Part shown: positions 22,569 through 35,290 of the stretch, piece after piece | Layout: each line of letters opens with the position of its first letter | Position numbering within the stretch: the stretch's first letter is position 1 | Notes under the pieces: model-generated | Seen by the model: only the letters and a program-made list of their open reading frames with translations | Database searches by the model: none | Told to the model about the DNA's origin: nothing | Position numbers and translations under genes: made by a program | NCBI GenBank assembly: GCA_030512295.1 | Contig: JAULSR010000008.1 | Span: forward strand, 496,001-560,000 | Origin: Bombardia bombarda | Lineage: Eukaryota; Ascomycota; Sordariomycetes; Sordariales; Lasiosphaeriaceae | Direction of reading: 5' to 3' | DNA length: 64,000 bases

Positions 22569-25500
22569 GACCATGCAAACAGATATGTGAATGACATCTC
22601 AAGAAGCCGGTCCCCCAAATCCAGCCCTGTTCCGTTTTGAAGTCTCAGAGTGCACTGCACTTAGCTGAACATACAAACAACGAGGATACGAGACAAGCAA
22701 AGTCAGTCGAGTGTGATAACCCAGATCAGATACAGTGTAATTAAACCCATCCAGGTCGTCTGGGTGGCTAGAAACTGGTATCCCTGTTATTCTCCCACAA
22801 TTCTTTTGGGTCTTGGATGAAGCAAGAGCCGACCCAGAGCAAATATGTCCATGCCATAGTTTAGCTCATTGTCGTACCGGATCTTAAGCGTCAAAATATC
22901 TTTGAATGGTGAAAGTCTCGTTTTGTAGGATACAGTTAGTTAGCGGTATCGATACACCATTCCAGAGTATGAATGCATAGTACAGGGTGATATAGGGCAC
23001 AAGGCTCGTCAAAGGTTGACAGGGATGAGCAACTCCGGGCAATCAGGCAACGCGCCATTTCTCTTCGATAAAGACGCCAGCGGCCATAGAACCTATTGCA
23101 GCGTAGTCGAGTCGCAATGCCCTCTTCATTCCGGTCTCCTGCTTCAGCTCAGTGCAACTGAAAACTTGTGATGTGATATACGGAGGCAAGGCAAATGAGC
23201 CGAGCCACATTATCCTGCAGTACTTATTGCTCAGCGCTATATCAAGTATTTTCTTTTGGGAAGGAATATGAAGAGATAGTTTGGCGTCGATGACTTCTTT
23301 AGCGGAAAGGACGTCGTGATCTCAAAATTGACGGTCAGAGTATCCATCGGTCATGAAAGTATCAACACATGAACTTCGTGCCAGAAGCTGGTCACATCAA
23401 AACACGGTTTGATGGCGTGAATGACTGGTTGCTGTTTGGACGGACTCGGTCAGGAAGCAGCTTCCGTCTTTCCCATGACAGGGATCGTGCACATCTTTTG
23501 AGCTTTCCTGGGTCGTCCTGCAACGTTAGCAGCGTTTCCCAGTGGTCGACTGAGGTGTGTAAAGGCTGTCCATTGTGACAGCGCCGCGCCCCTACATATA
23601 GTATAGTAGCGGTGGCCGATGTTATGGTGTGCCTCATATCCAGTAGCCAGTACACAGTAGGTGGTGTACCGAGAATACGTCCCTCAATCCCAGCCTTGTA
23701 CTCGAAGTGTGGTATATGTACCATATCAGTACAATGGTGTGAGCGTGCACAACGGATCTGCGAAACGAGCAACCTTGGACGTTGCATTCAACGTGGGGCA
23801 GATCACCGACTCGTCCCTCTGTGTCATTTAGCTCAGAACAAACTATTGGGGCAGTACCAACGCTTTTCTTTTCTTCTTTCCTACACCCCAGTCATACTTA
23901 AGGTCGCAGTGGCGCTCCTTGGCGCTGTACCGGCCCCGTTGTTCGCAACGGTCGTGATCGATCGATGGGTTTGTCTGGGTCCAAAATGTCTTAGACATTG
24001 GACAACGTGTAAATGCTTGAATAGGCTTGAAATGGCGCGTAGCTATCGAAGGTCAAATCCAACTGAGCATGGAGATAGCGATTCACTTTCGCTTTAATTG
24101 GAACCGACACCAGGAAAAACAGCCGAGAAACGTTTGCTTGGACATGGGAGGACAAATCAGCCCATGATGACGAGTGGCTGCAGGGGAGTAACCCAAGAAG
24201 GAAGCTCCATAAGCTGGCTGATCGACCACAGCTTTGGGCCAAGGGATTAATGTCCATGAAATTCAAGAGGGTACCTTATGCGCTAAGCGCCATGAGACCA
24301 GGCCGGATAGGGTATTCTCTTGGGCGAAAGAAGCGATGGTGGACTGACTGTCATAAAAATTAGGTGACCCCCGCCCAGGCCTAGGATAATAAATAATTCG
24401 AGAAGAGACCTCTTCCTGTGGACACCACCTTGGAGGCACCCCTAGAGCAGCAAGGGCCCCATGCTGATCGTCGTGGGAACCAGCGATCACAGAACCAACT
24501 ATCCAGAATACGAAAGGCTCCTCCTATTCTAGTAGTCTGGACAAGACGACGGATGAATTTGCCTTAACAGTAGAGCGTTGCTTGGTGAGATGGCGACCAT
24601 CATAATCGCCGAAATACAGTTGTACTGTGTAAGAGAAGGTCAAATTATGAAGCAACAAACCGATTACCTACCATGTTTAAGGCCAAGTCACGAGTCATGT
24701 TTGTTAGCTGAAAGGATTGGCGAGCGTCGACGATGGCTGGGAACAAGACTCGGCCCCTGAGGTCCCCTGTTCCCCCACCCACACCCCAGTGTCAGGGATC
24801 GTAATGGCCCAAGCCTGACAGAAAACGTCTACGGTGTAATTTCTCTTCCTTTTGGTTGGGCTTGGGGTCGATCTAACGTATCGAAACGGTCTCTGAAAAC
24901 AAGTCGTCAACGAAGTGAGATCAATGAGCCGTGGGCGCAAGCACAGATAGACGCTGTCATCACCTCTTGCGCTTGTCCAGAATTAGTCTCAAGTTGAAGG
25001 AAAATGGAATGTATGGATCTTCAGGACAATGACGTTTGACTCTGCTTGCTTGTCTGTTGTGATCGACGAGGGCTTCGGGCTTCGGAAGCGAGAAAGAGAG
25101 CAAACGGCAATCATGAGTCTTGATGAAGGGGAAGTTCCTTGGGTCGGGTAGATCCCATCCCCTGCGCGGATCGACAGATCCGTCAGCTCAGTTCCGCTTT
25201 CGAAGGCTGGCCACGGCACAGCACGGTAACCGAGCCTGCAGATTTCGAGCCAGTCATATTCTAACCTTTTGACAACGGTGTGTTGTTCCCTACCAGCCAG
25301 CTGTGAGATTGGGTTCTCTGTCTGGTGTCAACCGATTCCTGGGGCGGGCTGGCTTTGTCTCTGCATCATCACATCCACAGCCCGACGAACCACGGGAGCA
25401 GACGGGATGTTCTAAACTGGTACAGGTCGTATATCTGCAGCCATTGTGAGAACTTATTGGTGACTTCCACCAAGTTGGATCTGCATCCATGATTGTGATA

Positions 25501-28500
25501 ATGCGCCTAGAACTCAGTTGAGCTAGCCAGCTACGGGCTGCAGGTCGATGGTACTGTACGGTCCGGCAGCTCGCTATGCAGCGAGGCAGGGCCTGAAGTC
25601 GATATGACGTGAAAGACTACGGATACAAGCAGATCAATGACCATCTAATACTATACTGGTATACTGACCGATTGTTAGACGAGTACGTATGTAATAATTC
25701 AAAGAAGTGTAACACAGCAAAGCGAAAGTAAGGTACATACCACAGTACATCGGAACCTGGCCATTCTATGCTGAAACCGAGGAGACACAGCATCAGAGCA
25801 GAGCTGCCGGTTATTCTCTCAGAATGTCTGGGGCTGCCTCTCATGTGGTAACGCATCAATGCGTGGGATTTTCGTTGCAGCAGTAAGTTCAAGGGCCTCA
25901 GGTCACAGAACCAAGTGGTCCATCCAGTCTTCGGGCCATGTTCGAATCAAGGGTTGCCACACAGGCTGTTAATTGTGACTCGTGCAATATAGGGAGATAA
26001 AAGACATGGTCGTGGCAGCTAGCCTGCAGTGAAGGATCGGAATTTGAGCTTTTCGGACTGGACAACAAGTCATGGTGTGTGCCGTGATAAGTTCTGATGG
26101 AGGTGATATGGGTCCCAATTAGGAAGCTGGTTAGAAGTACGTCGTGGGACGACATGCGAGGGAAGCGTGGCTTAATCCCCGAGCCCAGCTTGTACCAAAA
26201 ACGTCGAAAACGCTCGTCGATCATCAACCTTTCCCAAAGAGGACTTTGCACCTCTTGTTTGGTTTAAGCGAGGGGGACTAAGGCGGCGAGCGCCACGTTG
26301 ATCACCCACAAAGTAGTCGGATGGTAGCCGTGGCGGAAATCGGTATTTCACAGGGGAACGGGCCATCGAGTGCGACGTTGGCGTGAGGCAAGCGCCTTGC
26401 AAGTTGCAACTGCGCTCGCTCGGAAGATGCGATGGGAGTGCTCGAGGATCAAGAGGGAGAGGAGGGGTGGGAACTCGGAGGGTTATATCAGCAGCGATAT
26501 AGGTAGGCGGCAATCAAAGAGTGTCCGAAGTACCACCGCTCCTCACCACACGACACCTGCACCTTCAGCCATCAACCACACAATGGAAACAGAGGCAGGC
26601 CCGGGCCGTGGAGAGGCTCGGTAGGGCGCCTTGGCCACCACTTTGATTGCGAAAACGCGAGACTTTGCGGCGCGCCATCACCCCAGAGGCCTGTATTGTA
26701 AAGAGATGACGACTTCAGCTGAAGAGCTCATTGAGAGTTGTAACGTCCAGATCATTCTGGGCCGCGACAGGCATTGGTTCTCGTGGGTCGGAGATGATTG
26801 ACAAACTGGGTGATTGATGGTGGTGGTGGTGTTGGTGATGGAAAGTGCTGCCCGTGGACCGTGTGAAACCGGGTCACGCAGGCAAAGGGAGCTTGGGGAT
26901 TGGCCAAGAGTCAAGCCACGCCGGGCCAGCCACGTCAAGCCACTGCTGCCGATGGAGGGGCGGGCTACCTGACAGCCAGCCGGGCCTCCATCTACAGCAC
27001 AAATGTAGCGTAGCTGGCCTGAAAATGGCCTGTAACTTGCGTGACTAGAGCCCTGTATTGCCTCAGACACTTTGCTATAGACGAAAAAGGTAGGTATGTA
27101 GGTACCTAAGGTACTGAGGTCGCAGAGGGCGGTCGCAGGAGTCGGCCGCCCGGGGCGGGTACGTTACTAGCCCCGGTCCAGAACGCCGGGTTTGGTGGGT
27201 CGCCAGCGATAGGTTCGGGGAAATCGCCTATGAATCATTCCTCGGGTGCCTCATTGCGTTGAAGAGTCAAATTTCAATGATCCAGGCAAAGTGTAGAAGG
27301 CGTCGAGCCATTGCTTGTCGTTTTGCCCATGGTTTTTTTAGTTACCTAGGTAGGTATGTACCCAAGGTACATATTTCAGGCAGTGGCTGGGTCGTTGCTT
27401 CCTTCTGCCGTACGGATGGCTTCCGAACCACGGTGAGAGCAAGAACCATTGGGTCTGTTGAGCCTTCCGCGTCCAGAAGAGGAAGGAGCAAAATAGAGCG
27501 TGCCACTGGCAATCGACATCCATTGGAAAGCTAAATTAGATACCGACCTAGGTCAAGTAGAAAGAGAAGCAACACCCACAAACTGCACCAAACCCCGAAA
27601 TTTGAGCGGCGGTGCAAGACAGCCGCCCAGTTGGTGAAATTGCCCACACCAAACCTTTTCTAGCCTTGCAACTTCAGGTATCTTGACAACATTCGTCTGA
27701 AGTACACCACATACTACCTACCTAGGTAGGGACGTATGGTCGGATGGCCCTGCGCCGGGCGACGGCCATGCCATGCCATACCACACGCCATGCCACGCCA
27801 TGCCACGCCATGCTTCGGCGTCCGGCAGCTGCAAAACAAAGGACATTTCAGAACATCATAGCGCACCTCGGAGGCACGCTGCCTGCAGGCAAGATGGGAC
27901 GACATGCGGATGGCTTCATATTTGGGCGCAAAACTTGCAGCTGTCAAAGGCATTGGTTTGTGTTTGGTGCTGGACGTCATCCCAGCTTTTCGGCCCTGTC
28001 TCTAACACCAACCCCAGTGGCTGGCCCTGTGGTGGCCGTGTGGCAGCCCAGGTCGTGCGTTCCAGTGGCACAAGCGCGGGGACAGGCCATTGTTTAAGGT
28101 CAGTGCCAGACTACCCAGAGTCCTCCCGGAACTTCAGCGCAATGTCATGCCTTGCAACAGGCCGTCCTGCGGTGAGCCACGGTGTGCCGTGGGTGTGCCA
28201 CAAACCATCCATTTCCCTGTCACTTGTACTCTTTCCGGCCACCCCACGAGTCCAGAGCGTACCTACATACCAAGCGTCCCGAAACACCAGACACAGGACA
28301 TTAGGCGGCAGGACACGCTGCTCTTTCCGTCCCAGTCCCGGGCAACAAGCCTCGCTTGCTTCCACAGCAGTCGATCACAGACTGACCCCTGAGTGCCCAA
28401 TGCCCAATGCCCAATGCTTCCATGCCATCTAGGGTAATCCAAGACGTCCAAACTTGCCCTGACGATCATTCGAGATTAGCCTTTGTTTCTAAAAGCTCCC

Positions 28501-29001
28501 CGCGTGTTTCCAGAGAAACATGGGCGCTCCCTCGGAAGACGGAAGGCTAAGACATGACAATGACAGCTGCTGACGACAGGAAGAACAGACCGCAGTAATC
28601 TTGCAGATTCCAACTGCCGTGACGATAAACTCGAGCACCTTCTCTTAACTTTACTCTTCCTTGACCTGGTTGACGGCCCAGACATATACACAGCACTTTC
28701 CGAGGCAGTATATTCGCCCTATCAAACGGCCCATATGAAAGAGGAACAGCCCAAAACAGGTCTGGGGCGGACAAGCCCTCATCTTGCCATTGTATGTCGG
28801 TGATGTAGGTATGTACTGTGTATAAGTATTATAGAACACGATGCTGCACGTTCCGGGAAAGGCGCCCTCCCCCAACTCTCCTCATTTGGTTTAGCGCGGC
28901 CATTCCATCATCTCCGCGACTAGTATGGCCCCGCTATTTTCATGAGCACGTAACCCCTCTAGTGGCTTCCTCCACGCATCTCACGGATCCCAACTTCAAA
29001 C
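22569..29001. other. Gene-poor region, middle part
   Basis: About 6.4 kb without a supportable gene. Open frames are short, fall on both strands and show no domains. Features seen are CCTAGGTA-type palindromes (27090-27112, 27340-27370, 27710-27728), a GCCATGCCAC imperfect tandem repeat (27765-27812) and a triple CCCAATG repeat (28395-28415). The base composition is not extreme until about 29,000, where the AT island starts. Diverged transposon remnants are possible but cannot be shown by eye. Confidence 0.5.
27765..27812 (+). repeat. GCCATGCCAC imperfect tandem repeat
   Basis: Repeated GCCATGC, GCCATAC and GCCACGC units over about 48 bases of intergenic DNA. The repeat makes short open frames on both strands rich in Met, Pro and His that are not genes. 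Confidence 0.75.
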
Positions 29002-29645
29002 TTCAAAGCTTCGCTATAGCGGTAATTATATCGAGGTCGACGATATTTCCGTCAGTATTGGCTTCGTCGGCGTCGGCTTTATCGATAGTTTTGTCAGCAT
29101 CTACTATACTTATTTCAATTAAATCGACGAAAGATAGCAATTCTACAACCATACGATTTATTAATATATAAAATCTCTTTAATATTATTAATTTCATTAT
29201 TGGGGATTTCCTTGCTATCATAAGTATAATATTACCCTTTTATTTTTATATAATATATTAATTATTTAAACGTCTCTCTTAATTAATTTATAAAAATTAA
29301 GCGTATGCGAGATACTTAATGCTAAAAGTTCCGTTTTTATTATTATAATATTAATTTTTAAATTTTAATTATTATATCCTAACCAATCTTTATAAAACCT
29401 TTTATTTAAGATTTTATAAGTAGTATCGTAACTAGCTTATTTAAAATAATATAAAGGAAAATTAAAAAAATATTAAATTAATTATATTTTAAATAAAATA
29501 AAATTATTTTAAAGGAAATAATAAAAAAGGCGATTTAATAGGCGATTTATAGCTAGATTATATAAAAGTCTAAGCTAAGCTACCAAAATCAAACTAGCCA
29601 ATTAAAAATTAATATTAATGACTAAATACATAGGTACCTACACGG
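29002..29645. other. AT-rich, RIP-like island
   Basis: A sharply bounded stretch of about 640 bp composed mostly of A and T with very frequent TA steps, stop codons in all frames towards its right part and little G or C. This contrasts with the roughly 50% GC DNA on both sides. Such islands in Pezizomycotina normally mark repeats inactivated by repeat-induced point mutation. The left 200 bp is less degraded and keeps a minus-strand frame (29003-29221) rich in Asp, Ile and Ala, which may be a fossil of the original repeat. I cannot identify the parent element. It ends 8 bp before MITE copy 2. Confidence 0.75.
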
Positions 29646-29653
29646 TACTTGTA

Positions 29654-29824
29654 CTGTGGTGGTATAGATAAATAAAACTTGTGGGTCAGGTATTGACAAG
29701 GGGAGCGCCAGGGTTGGACGTGCGCGTACAAGGGTTGAAAAAGATATAAAGCTCGGAAAAACATGGACTTCAGCAAAAGCCACAATACCTGACAAGGGGG
29801 TTTTACTTTTGCTCGATACCACAG
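29654..29824 (-). mobile_element. 171-bp mariner-like MITE, copy 2 (inverted)
   Basis: Same element as at 22396 and 59286, in the opposite orientation, with TA on both sides (29652-29653 and 29825-29826). Length is exactly 171 bp and the ends read CTGTGG/CCACAG. It differs from copy 3 at about 14 positions, including three C-to-T changes in the block that reads CGCCGAAGCCC in the other copies. It sits directly beside the AT-rich island, so the two may be independent insertions into the same silent locus. It carries no coding capacity. Confidence 0.88.
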
Positions 29825-29826
29825 TA

Positions 29827-31833
29827 CATACGTACGTACAGAGGTCCATACATCCCATGCGCCGCTGTCTGGTGTGTAATTTACATACTTCCCTACATAT
29901 GAATTACCAAGCGTACGCTGGATCGCATGCACCAGCCCTCTAAGCGACCGCAACGGTGGTATTCATCCCACTACTAGAAACGAGAAGCCACTAATAAAAA
30001 TAATCCGTGCGTCCAATACTTTGACACCTGGAAAGGTGTCACATACGAGATCTGCTGGGCCTGTGGCAAACGACTTTGGCTGCCGTGATGGATGTACAAA
30101 ACGCTCGGCTCTTGATCGACCCTTGCGCAGGGCCCGGCTTCCCGCCACAGACAGCCCGGGAAGATACAAGCCGCCCTGCCATGCGTTATGATGCACTAAG
30201 CATGTACGTACGTGTATCCGTGTTCTTGTTATTTCGCATGGCTCTCACGTGCAGGCCAGACGATTTGCTTTCGGCTCAACTCAGGTATGCTTTGTCATGA
30301 TTTCCATTGCCCATTCCAAACATGACATCGTTGCCGAACTCCCTGTTGGGAATCGGGCACAGCTGTTTTGGCTGTGGCATGACAAGGCTTGCATCTTGAG
30401 AGAAGAGAGTGAAGTGATGTTCAAGAGATCGGACAATCGACAGCACTCGCTCGACAGATCAGAACAATTCTGGAACGATGACACGAGCCATCTCAACCTT
30501 AAATGCAACTTGTTTCGAGATTACAGTTGTTATTACAGTTGACAAGACGGTACGTGGACGGCATAAGGACCCCTGGACAATCCGGTCACAGCACAAGCCA
30601 AGCATGCGTTTGGCTGCTCCAAGGTACGTACTTACTGCATTGATGAAGCCCTGAGGTGGTGGCCTCACCCGCTATCAAGCCTGAAAAATTCGGCGTCGTC
30701 GCTGTCTCAAGTCTTCTTGGTGGAGCTCAGGGGTCCCTGACACAAAACGCCCAAAGCGTCTGTGGCAGACAGGGTACACACAGACCAGTTCCCAAGGGGC
30801 AACATGTCTGCCCCCTTCCAGTCAAAGTAGCCGGTGGGCCATGCAAGCCCAGCAAGCCCAAGTACGAAAAAAAAAAACGGTGAAGAAGACAGGCAAGGTA
30901 AAATATTAGGGCACTGGAACAACTGCGTATTGTGCTACGGAAACACAGGCATTCTGATCCCGAGCTTCCCCTCTACTAATGTACCCATCTGTCTGGACTC
31001 CCATTGTTGTTAAGGGGTGAAACTTATGGAAAGATTTTGCATAAACTCTCGAGGCGAGTGTCAACAAGGCTGATACTAGCAGCTCAGTGATACATAGTAG
31101 GTATTGTTCAAACCTCGTGGGGACTGCAAACCCGTTGTTATGCTCAGTACACATGGCCTCGGGATGGCAGTTGAAGGCACAGCTCAGAAACCCCCGTGTT
31201 TACGGATGATGGGCTCAGGGTGGTAGCAGGGCTCGAGCAGGGTCATACCGGTTCACCCAAACACCAGCATCAATCAGGGTGGGCCCCGATGCACCCGGAG
31301 TCAGAGCCCCATATAATAGGAGGCGTTATATGTACTTGTTGTCAAGGACGGGGTACCTCTGATCAACATTGCCCATGCCCTGATCCCTGGCCTGGCACAG
31401 CACCCAAGCCCGCCAAGTCACGACCCACACACTACACCCATACGACACCCATAGGCCACCTTCGTCCGGGGATCAACTTGTGGATTGACGCTTGATCATC
31501 CACACAGTCTCAAGGTACTTCGGGAGATCTGATGGTACAAAACACCCTGCTTTTCCCCTGCTATCATCAACAAGCCTGTGTCGTTGCATACATAAGCTAG
31601 CCATCCCTCCTTACCTGCTTGCCGGCCTATGAGTCTCGGGATCTTTAAGCTCAAAAACAACTTCATCATCCAGCTGGCACTTGGACTAATCAACTCAACA
31701 AAATACGTACCTACCTGCCATTACAACATCTCACTCACTAATAGCTATTGGACATTGCCGTCTCCGTCCTCTCTAACACAGTACTGGCGCTCACTTACCC
31801 GAACGAATTTTCGGTCACAATCTAATTATCAAC
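29827..31833. promoter_or_regulatory. Upstream region of the flbC-like gene
   Basis: About 2 kb without a supportable gene, ending at the start codon of the zinc-finger gene at 31834. Near that start the plus strand becomes rich in C, A and T (CTCTAACACAG, CTCACTCAC), as is common in fungal 5' leaders. Short upstream frames such as 31629-31991 overlap the start and could act as upstream ORFs if transcribed. Confidence 0.45.
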
Positions 31834-32855
31834 ATGGCGAACACAATGATACCACAACACTACGCTCCTCAGCAAAACGTACACTATGGCTACGTGCCAC
31901 CACCTTCCCCGCCAATGGACGAGACAAAATGTTCATTACCCTCAATCTCGAACCTGCTTGGGCTGGCCGATCAGGGATCTCCAACCTCTGAGACATCCCC
32001 TCACTCTCAGCAACAATGTGGGAATAGCCGTGGTAATAAACCTAAGCAGTCGATGCTAACTGTTTACCCAGCACAAACATCATCAAAGACAGAGACGCGA
32101 CCTGACTCGTCCCACTATGGCAACCCGGCCATGGCAAGGACTGCGCTACCGCCCAGTCCCCCAATGTCCTCAGACGCATCATTCGAGGGATACAACTCGC
32201 CGTCGACCAAGTCAGTGAGCCAGTTGTCAAACAGCTCTCAATACTACTTCGAAACGACACCACCATTGAGTCAGATGGAGGCAGAGGCCAGACATATGGC
32301 TTCTGTCATGCCAAGGGTACCGGTCCAGCCTTCAACATATCAACCAGGCGGCGGCTACACAACGAGCTACATGAGCCCTCCTGCGATGGCAACGTACTAC
32401 CCTCCTATGCAGCCGGCGCCCCCGCAGCACTCGCAAATTCCCGGTCTTTACTACCAAAGACCACTTCCTCAGGTATGCGGTTTCTTAGTGCATCGTGTTT
32501 CCAACCGTCTCCTAATCGTAGCCGTTCTTAGGTCTTCCCTCCCATGGCAGTATCCATCAACATGGGTCCCGCTTCGGGGGCCAACCCATGGCAACATCAT
32601 CATTTTATCGCTCCCTCGTCAACGTCCTCATATCCCCAGTCACAGGACCGCTACATCTGCCAGACATGCAGCAAGGCATTCTCCAGGCCCAGTTCTCTAC
32701 GCATCCACAGCCACTCTCATACTGGCGAGAAACCGTTCAAGTGCCAACACGCCGGGTGCGGAAAGGCATTTAGCGTCCGCAGCAACATGAAACGTCACGA
32801 GAGGGGTTGCCACAAGTTCGAAAGCAGCAGCAGCGGGTCAGAGCCAATTTCATGA
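31834..32855 (+). CDS. flbC: C2H2 zinc-finger transcription factor, FlbC-like
   Basis: Two exons, 31834-32472 and 32532-32855, give 320 aa. The 59-bp intron (GTATGC...TTAG, branch CTAAT) joins in phase 0. The N-terminal two thirds is disordered, rich in Pro, Ser, Gln and Tyr, with blocks such as PPSPPMD, LPSISNLLGLAD and PPSPPMSSDASFEGYNSPS. Two adjacent C2H2 fingers lie at the C-terminus (about 254-308): C256-x2-C259 with SRPSSLRIHSHSH, then C-x4-C with SVRSNMKRHERGCH, joined by the TGEKPFKC linker. This layout matches FlbC of Aspergillus, a nuclear activator of conidiation genes (brlA, abaA, vosA). Another member of the same C2H2 group is possible, since the fingers alone do not separate paralogues. 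Long flanking intergenic regions fit a heavily regulated developmental gene. Confidence 0.72.
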
Positions 32856-34309
32856 TCAACTCGCATATATCCTCTTCCCCCCCTTTTTTTTTTATCAACA
32901 AGAAGAACGACAACATCTTTTATCTGGAGCGAAATGGGAGACGACGGTTTAGATATGGTAATACCGAAACACCAGCAACGGTACTCATGATTTCTTCTCC
33001 CGACTGTTTGTTCACTGGACGGAGGCTTGGGCCCTATATCCAGAAGACACCAACAGCAACGCAAAGACATCATTACGTGTGTACGACGACAGCGTATCAC
33101 GGGTCGACAAAAGAGACCTACTTCAACTGTTTGGGAAGCTACAATTGTCTCATAGTTTTTTTCTTTACGCGGAAAGGGGGCTTATCTGGAACAGGATGGA
33201 TGGCGGGCACGGCGGGGTGCGGAGCGGAACGGGTGGTTCAGCAGGGAGTGAATCCTTCAAGACGATCATCCCTATGGGCGCGCGGCGAACGGGGTTTTGG
33301 GTCTCTTTTTTTTTTTGATGGGGCATTTACACAGGCGTTTTTGACACACGGAAATGACATGCGAGAATGCCAACTCGCTATGACATGACTGAATCAGCGG
33401 TGTTATGATGGGATTTCATCGGGCCCATTACTTGTTCAAACAAACATAATGTGTATATATAGAGACCAGATCTTCAACTGCCCTCGAATTTGGGCCAAAA
33501 AATGTATACATACACACACATGTTCACAAGGACAACTTCCCTTGACATAACACTTGGCACATAGGAAAGGGTCGAGGCCACCAAACACAGCTGCAACTCG
33601 CTGCCGGCAGCAGAGAAATGAGTTTCGAAATTACAAAATATGAAGCTAAAGCATACATACCATACTGTGCATACAAAGGGGTAATTTTGTTTTCCTCCCA
33701 TAGTGTTGTCGGCTAGTGTCTCAAAAGGACGCGAACGGACATGTCCTTCAAGTTGATTCGCGCGCATAATGCGCTAGAAATTTGAAGGCAAACAAACCAC
33801 CGGCACCTCCGGCTCACGAACAAAGCCAGGACTCTAAAGGTTCTATCCCAATCCAAACAACAACGTAGCAAGTATACACAGTACTGTGTAATTGATAGCT
33901 AGTGTACCTAAATGACCACATTACGCAGGAGCCTTCCCAGCAGAAAGATCATGTCCAACATTCAGGAATGGGGCCCGGCGGCCCTGGTCCTAACGACAAA
34001 GCGCCAAGATCATCACACTGACCCGCTAATCTCCTCGCATGATCTGTGATGGACGCGAGGGAGTGACGGACAGGGACAGGGCTGTGACTGACAGGCGGGC
34101 AGGCGAGTGGTGAGACTAAAAAAAGAAACAGGGAGGGAGAAGGAAACAAAGATAATGTCATGAGAGAGAGATAAACGCCAAGCCAATGATGCAAAAGCGC
34201 GAGGTAGAATAGAAGATAGTGTCTGCCGTGTCTCACTTTTGTCTCTTCATGATTGCTGCTTAGGTGTGAGAGGTCTTTTGGTGATTCTGTCTGGTGAATA
34301 GTCGACTGC

Positions 34310-34339
34310 CCAATGCCAATGCCAATGCCAATGCCAATG
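34310..34339 (+). promoter_or_regulatory. Array of five CCAATG units
   Basis: Five perfect head-to-tail CCAATG hexamers, each a complete CCAAT box, the core bound by the fungal CCAAT-binding complex (HapB/C/E type). It lies 1.5 kb after the flbC-like stop and 1.2 kb before the candidate gene at 35550. It may be a regulatory cluster or a simple microsatellite. Confidence 0.5.
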
Positions 34340-35049
34340 CCCCGCAGCAGCAGATATGGGGTTAGAAGACTTGATGGTTTCTCTTCAGTCAGGCAAGTCC
34401 ATTCTTTTACTTACGGAGACTTTGCTGGTGGGTTCCTGAGCAAATCGTTCGGAGATAGCCCGGTATACTGGGTCTCTCTCTTTCTCTCTTCTCCACTCCG
34501 TCATGGATCACCGATAACTCCATCCCTCGATTGGATCTATTTGGTATTCCCGTCCCGCCTGGACCGAACCAGAGCAGGATTGGTCAGTAGGGTGATGGGC
34601 TGAAGGGGGTGTTCACTAGCTGGATGCAACAAGACTGCCGAGTGGGAATGGTAAAATCCACTAAGATGCCATCATGTTCCCTGGGGGGGCATTGAGGACA
34701 TGACCACCATGGAACCACCAAAGGCACCAAAGGACCGTTGGGGATTGATTCACTTGGCTCTGACGTGGCTATTTTGTGACGATCGGCTTGTTTTTCCCTA
34801 TTTTATGATGATGCCAATTCTCATGGGCTTATTTAGCACGTCGATATATTGTTTCCGCATGGGCCAGGTTTCATTTGCGGCCGGAGCTGTGGACGGCTCT
34901 GGGAGCCGCTCCGGGAGAGCGGTTTGGCGATCAATGCACGTTGCGGCCATGAGGAACGACGAGGGACTGGAGTGATCGGCGCCTGAGCTTGCCAAAAACC
35001 ATCCCAATGTCCGCTATGGTGGGTCAGCCCGCGCACGGTCACTGGCCTT

Positions 35050-35290
35050 GGTTGTTGCGGGGTTTCTTGCTTTTTCTTCTAGTTCCCTTCTGGCGTGCGT
35101 TAGCCCCGTTGTCCGTGTTCGGGTCTCAGCTTTTTTTGTTCTTTTCTACAGTACACAGTACACTATTTTTCCCTCCTCTCGCCTCCCCCCCATCCCATTT
35201 TCTCCACTCCACCTCTTCGTGCTTGCTCGCGTCGATCAACTGGCCCCCCTGTCCCCCTCCCCCCTCCCTTGCCTATCTCCATGCAAGGAT
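35050..35290 (+). promoter_or_regulatory. CT-rich candidate promoter or 5' leader
   Basis: About 240 bp with long C/T runs on the plus strand, of the kind seen just upstream of transcription starts in filamentous fungi. A TACACAGTACACTA block is embedded near 35150. It suggests a plus-strand transcript beginning near here, consistent with the weak gene candidate downstream. Confidence 0.35.

Noticed and set aside
22398..22640. 80-codon frame with similar translations at 29622-29858 and 59288-59593
   Set aside because: The similarity is due to the shared 171-bp MITE. The frame runs past the element ends into unrelated DNA and differs in start, so it is not a conserved peptide gene.
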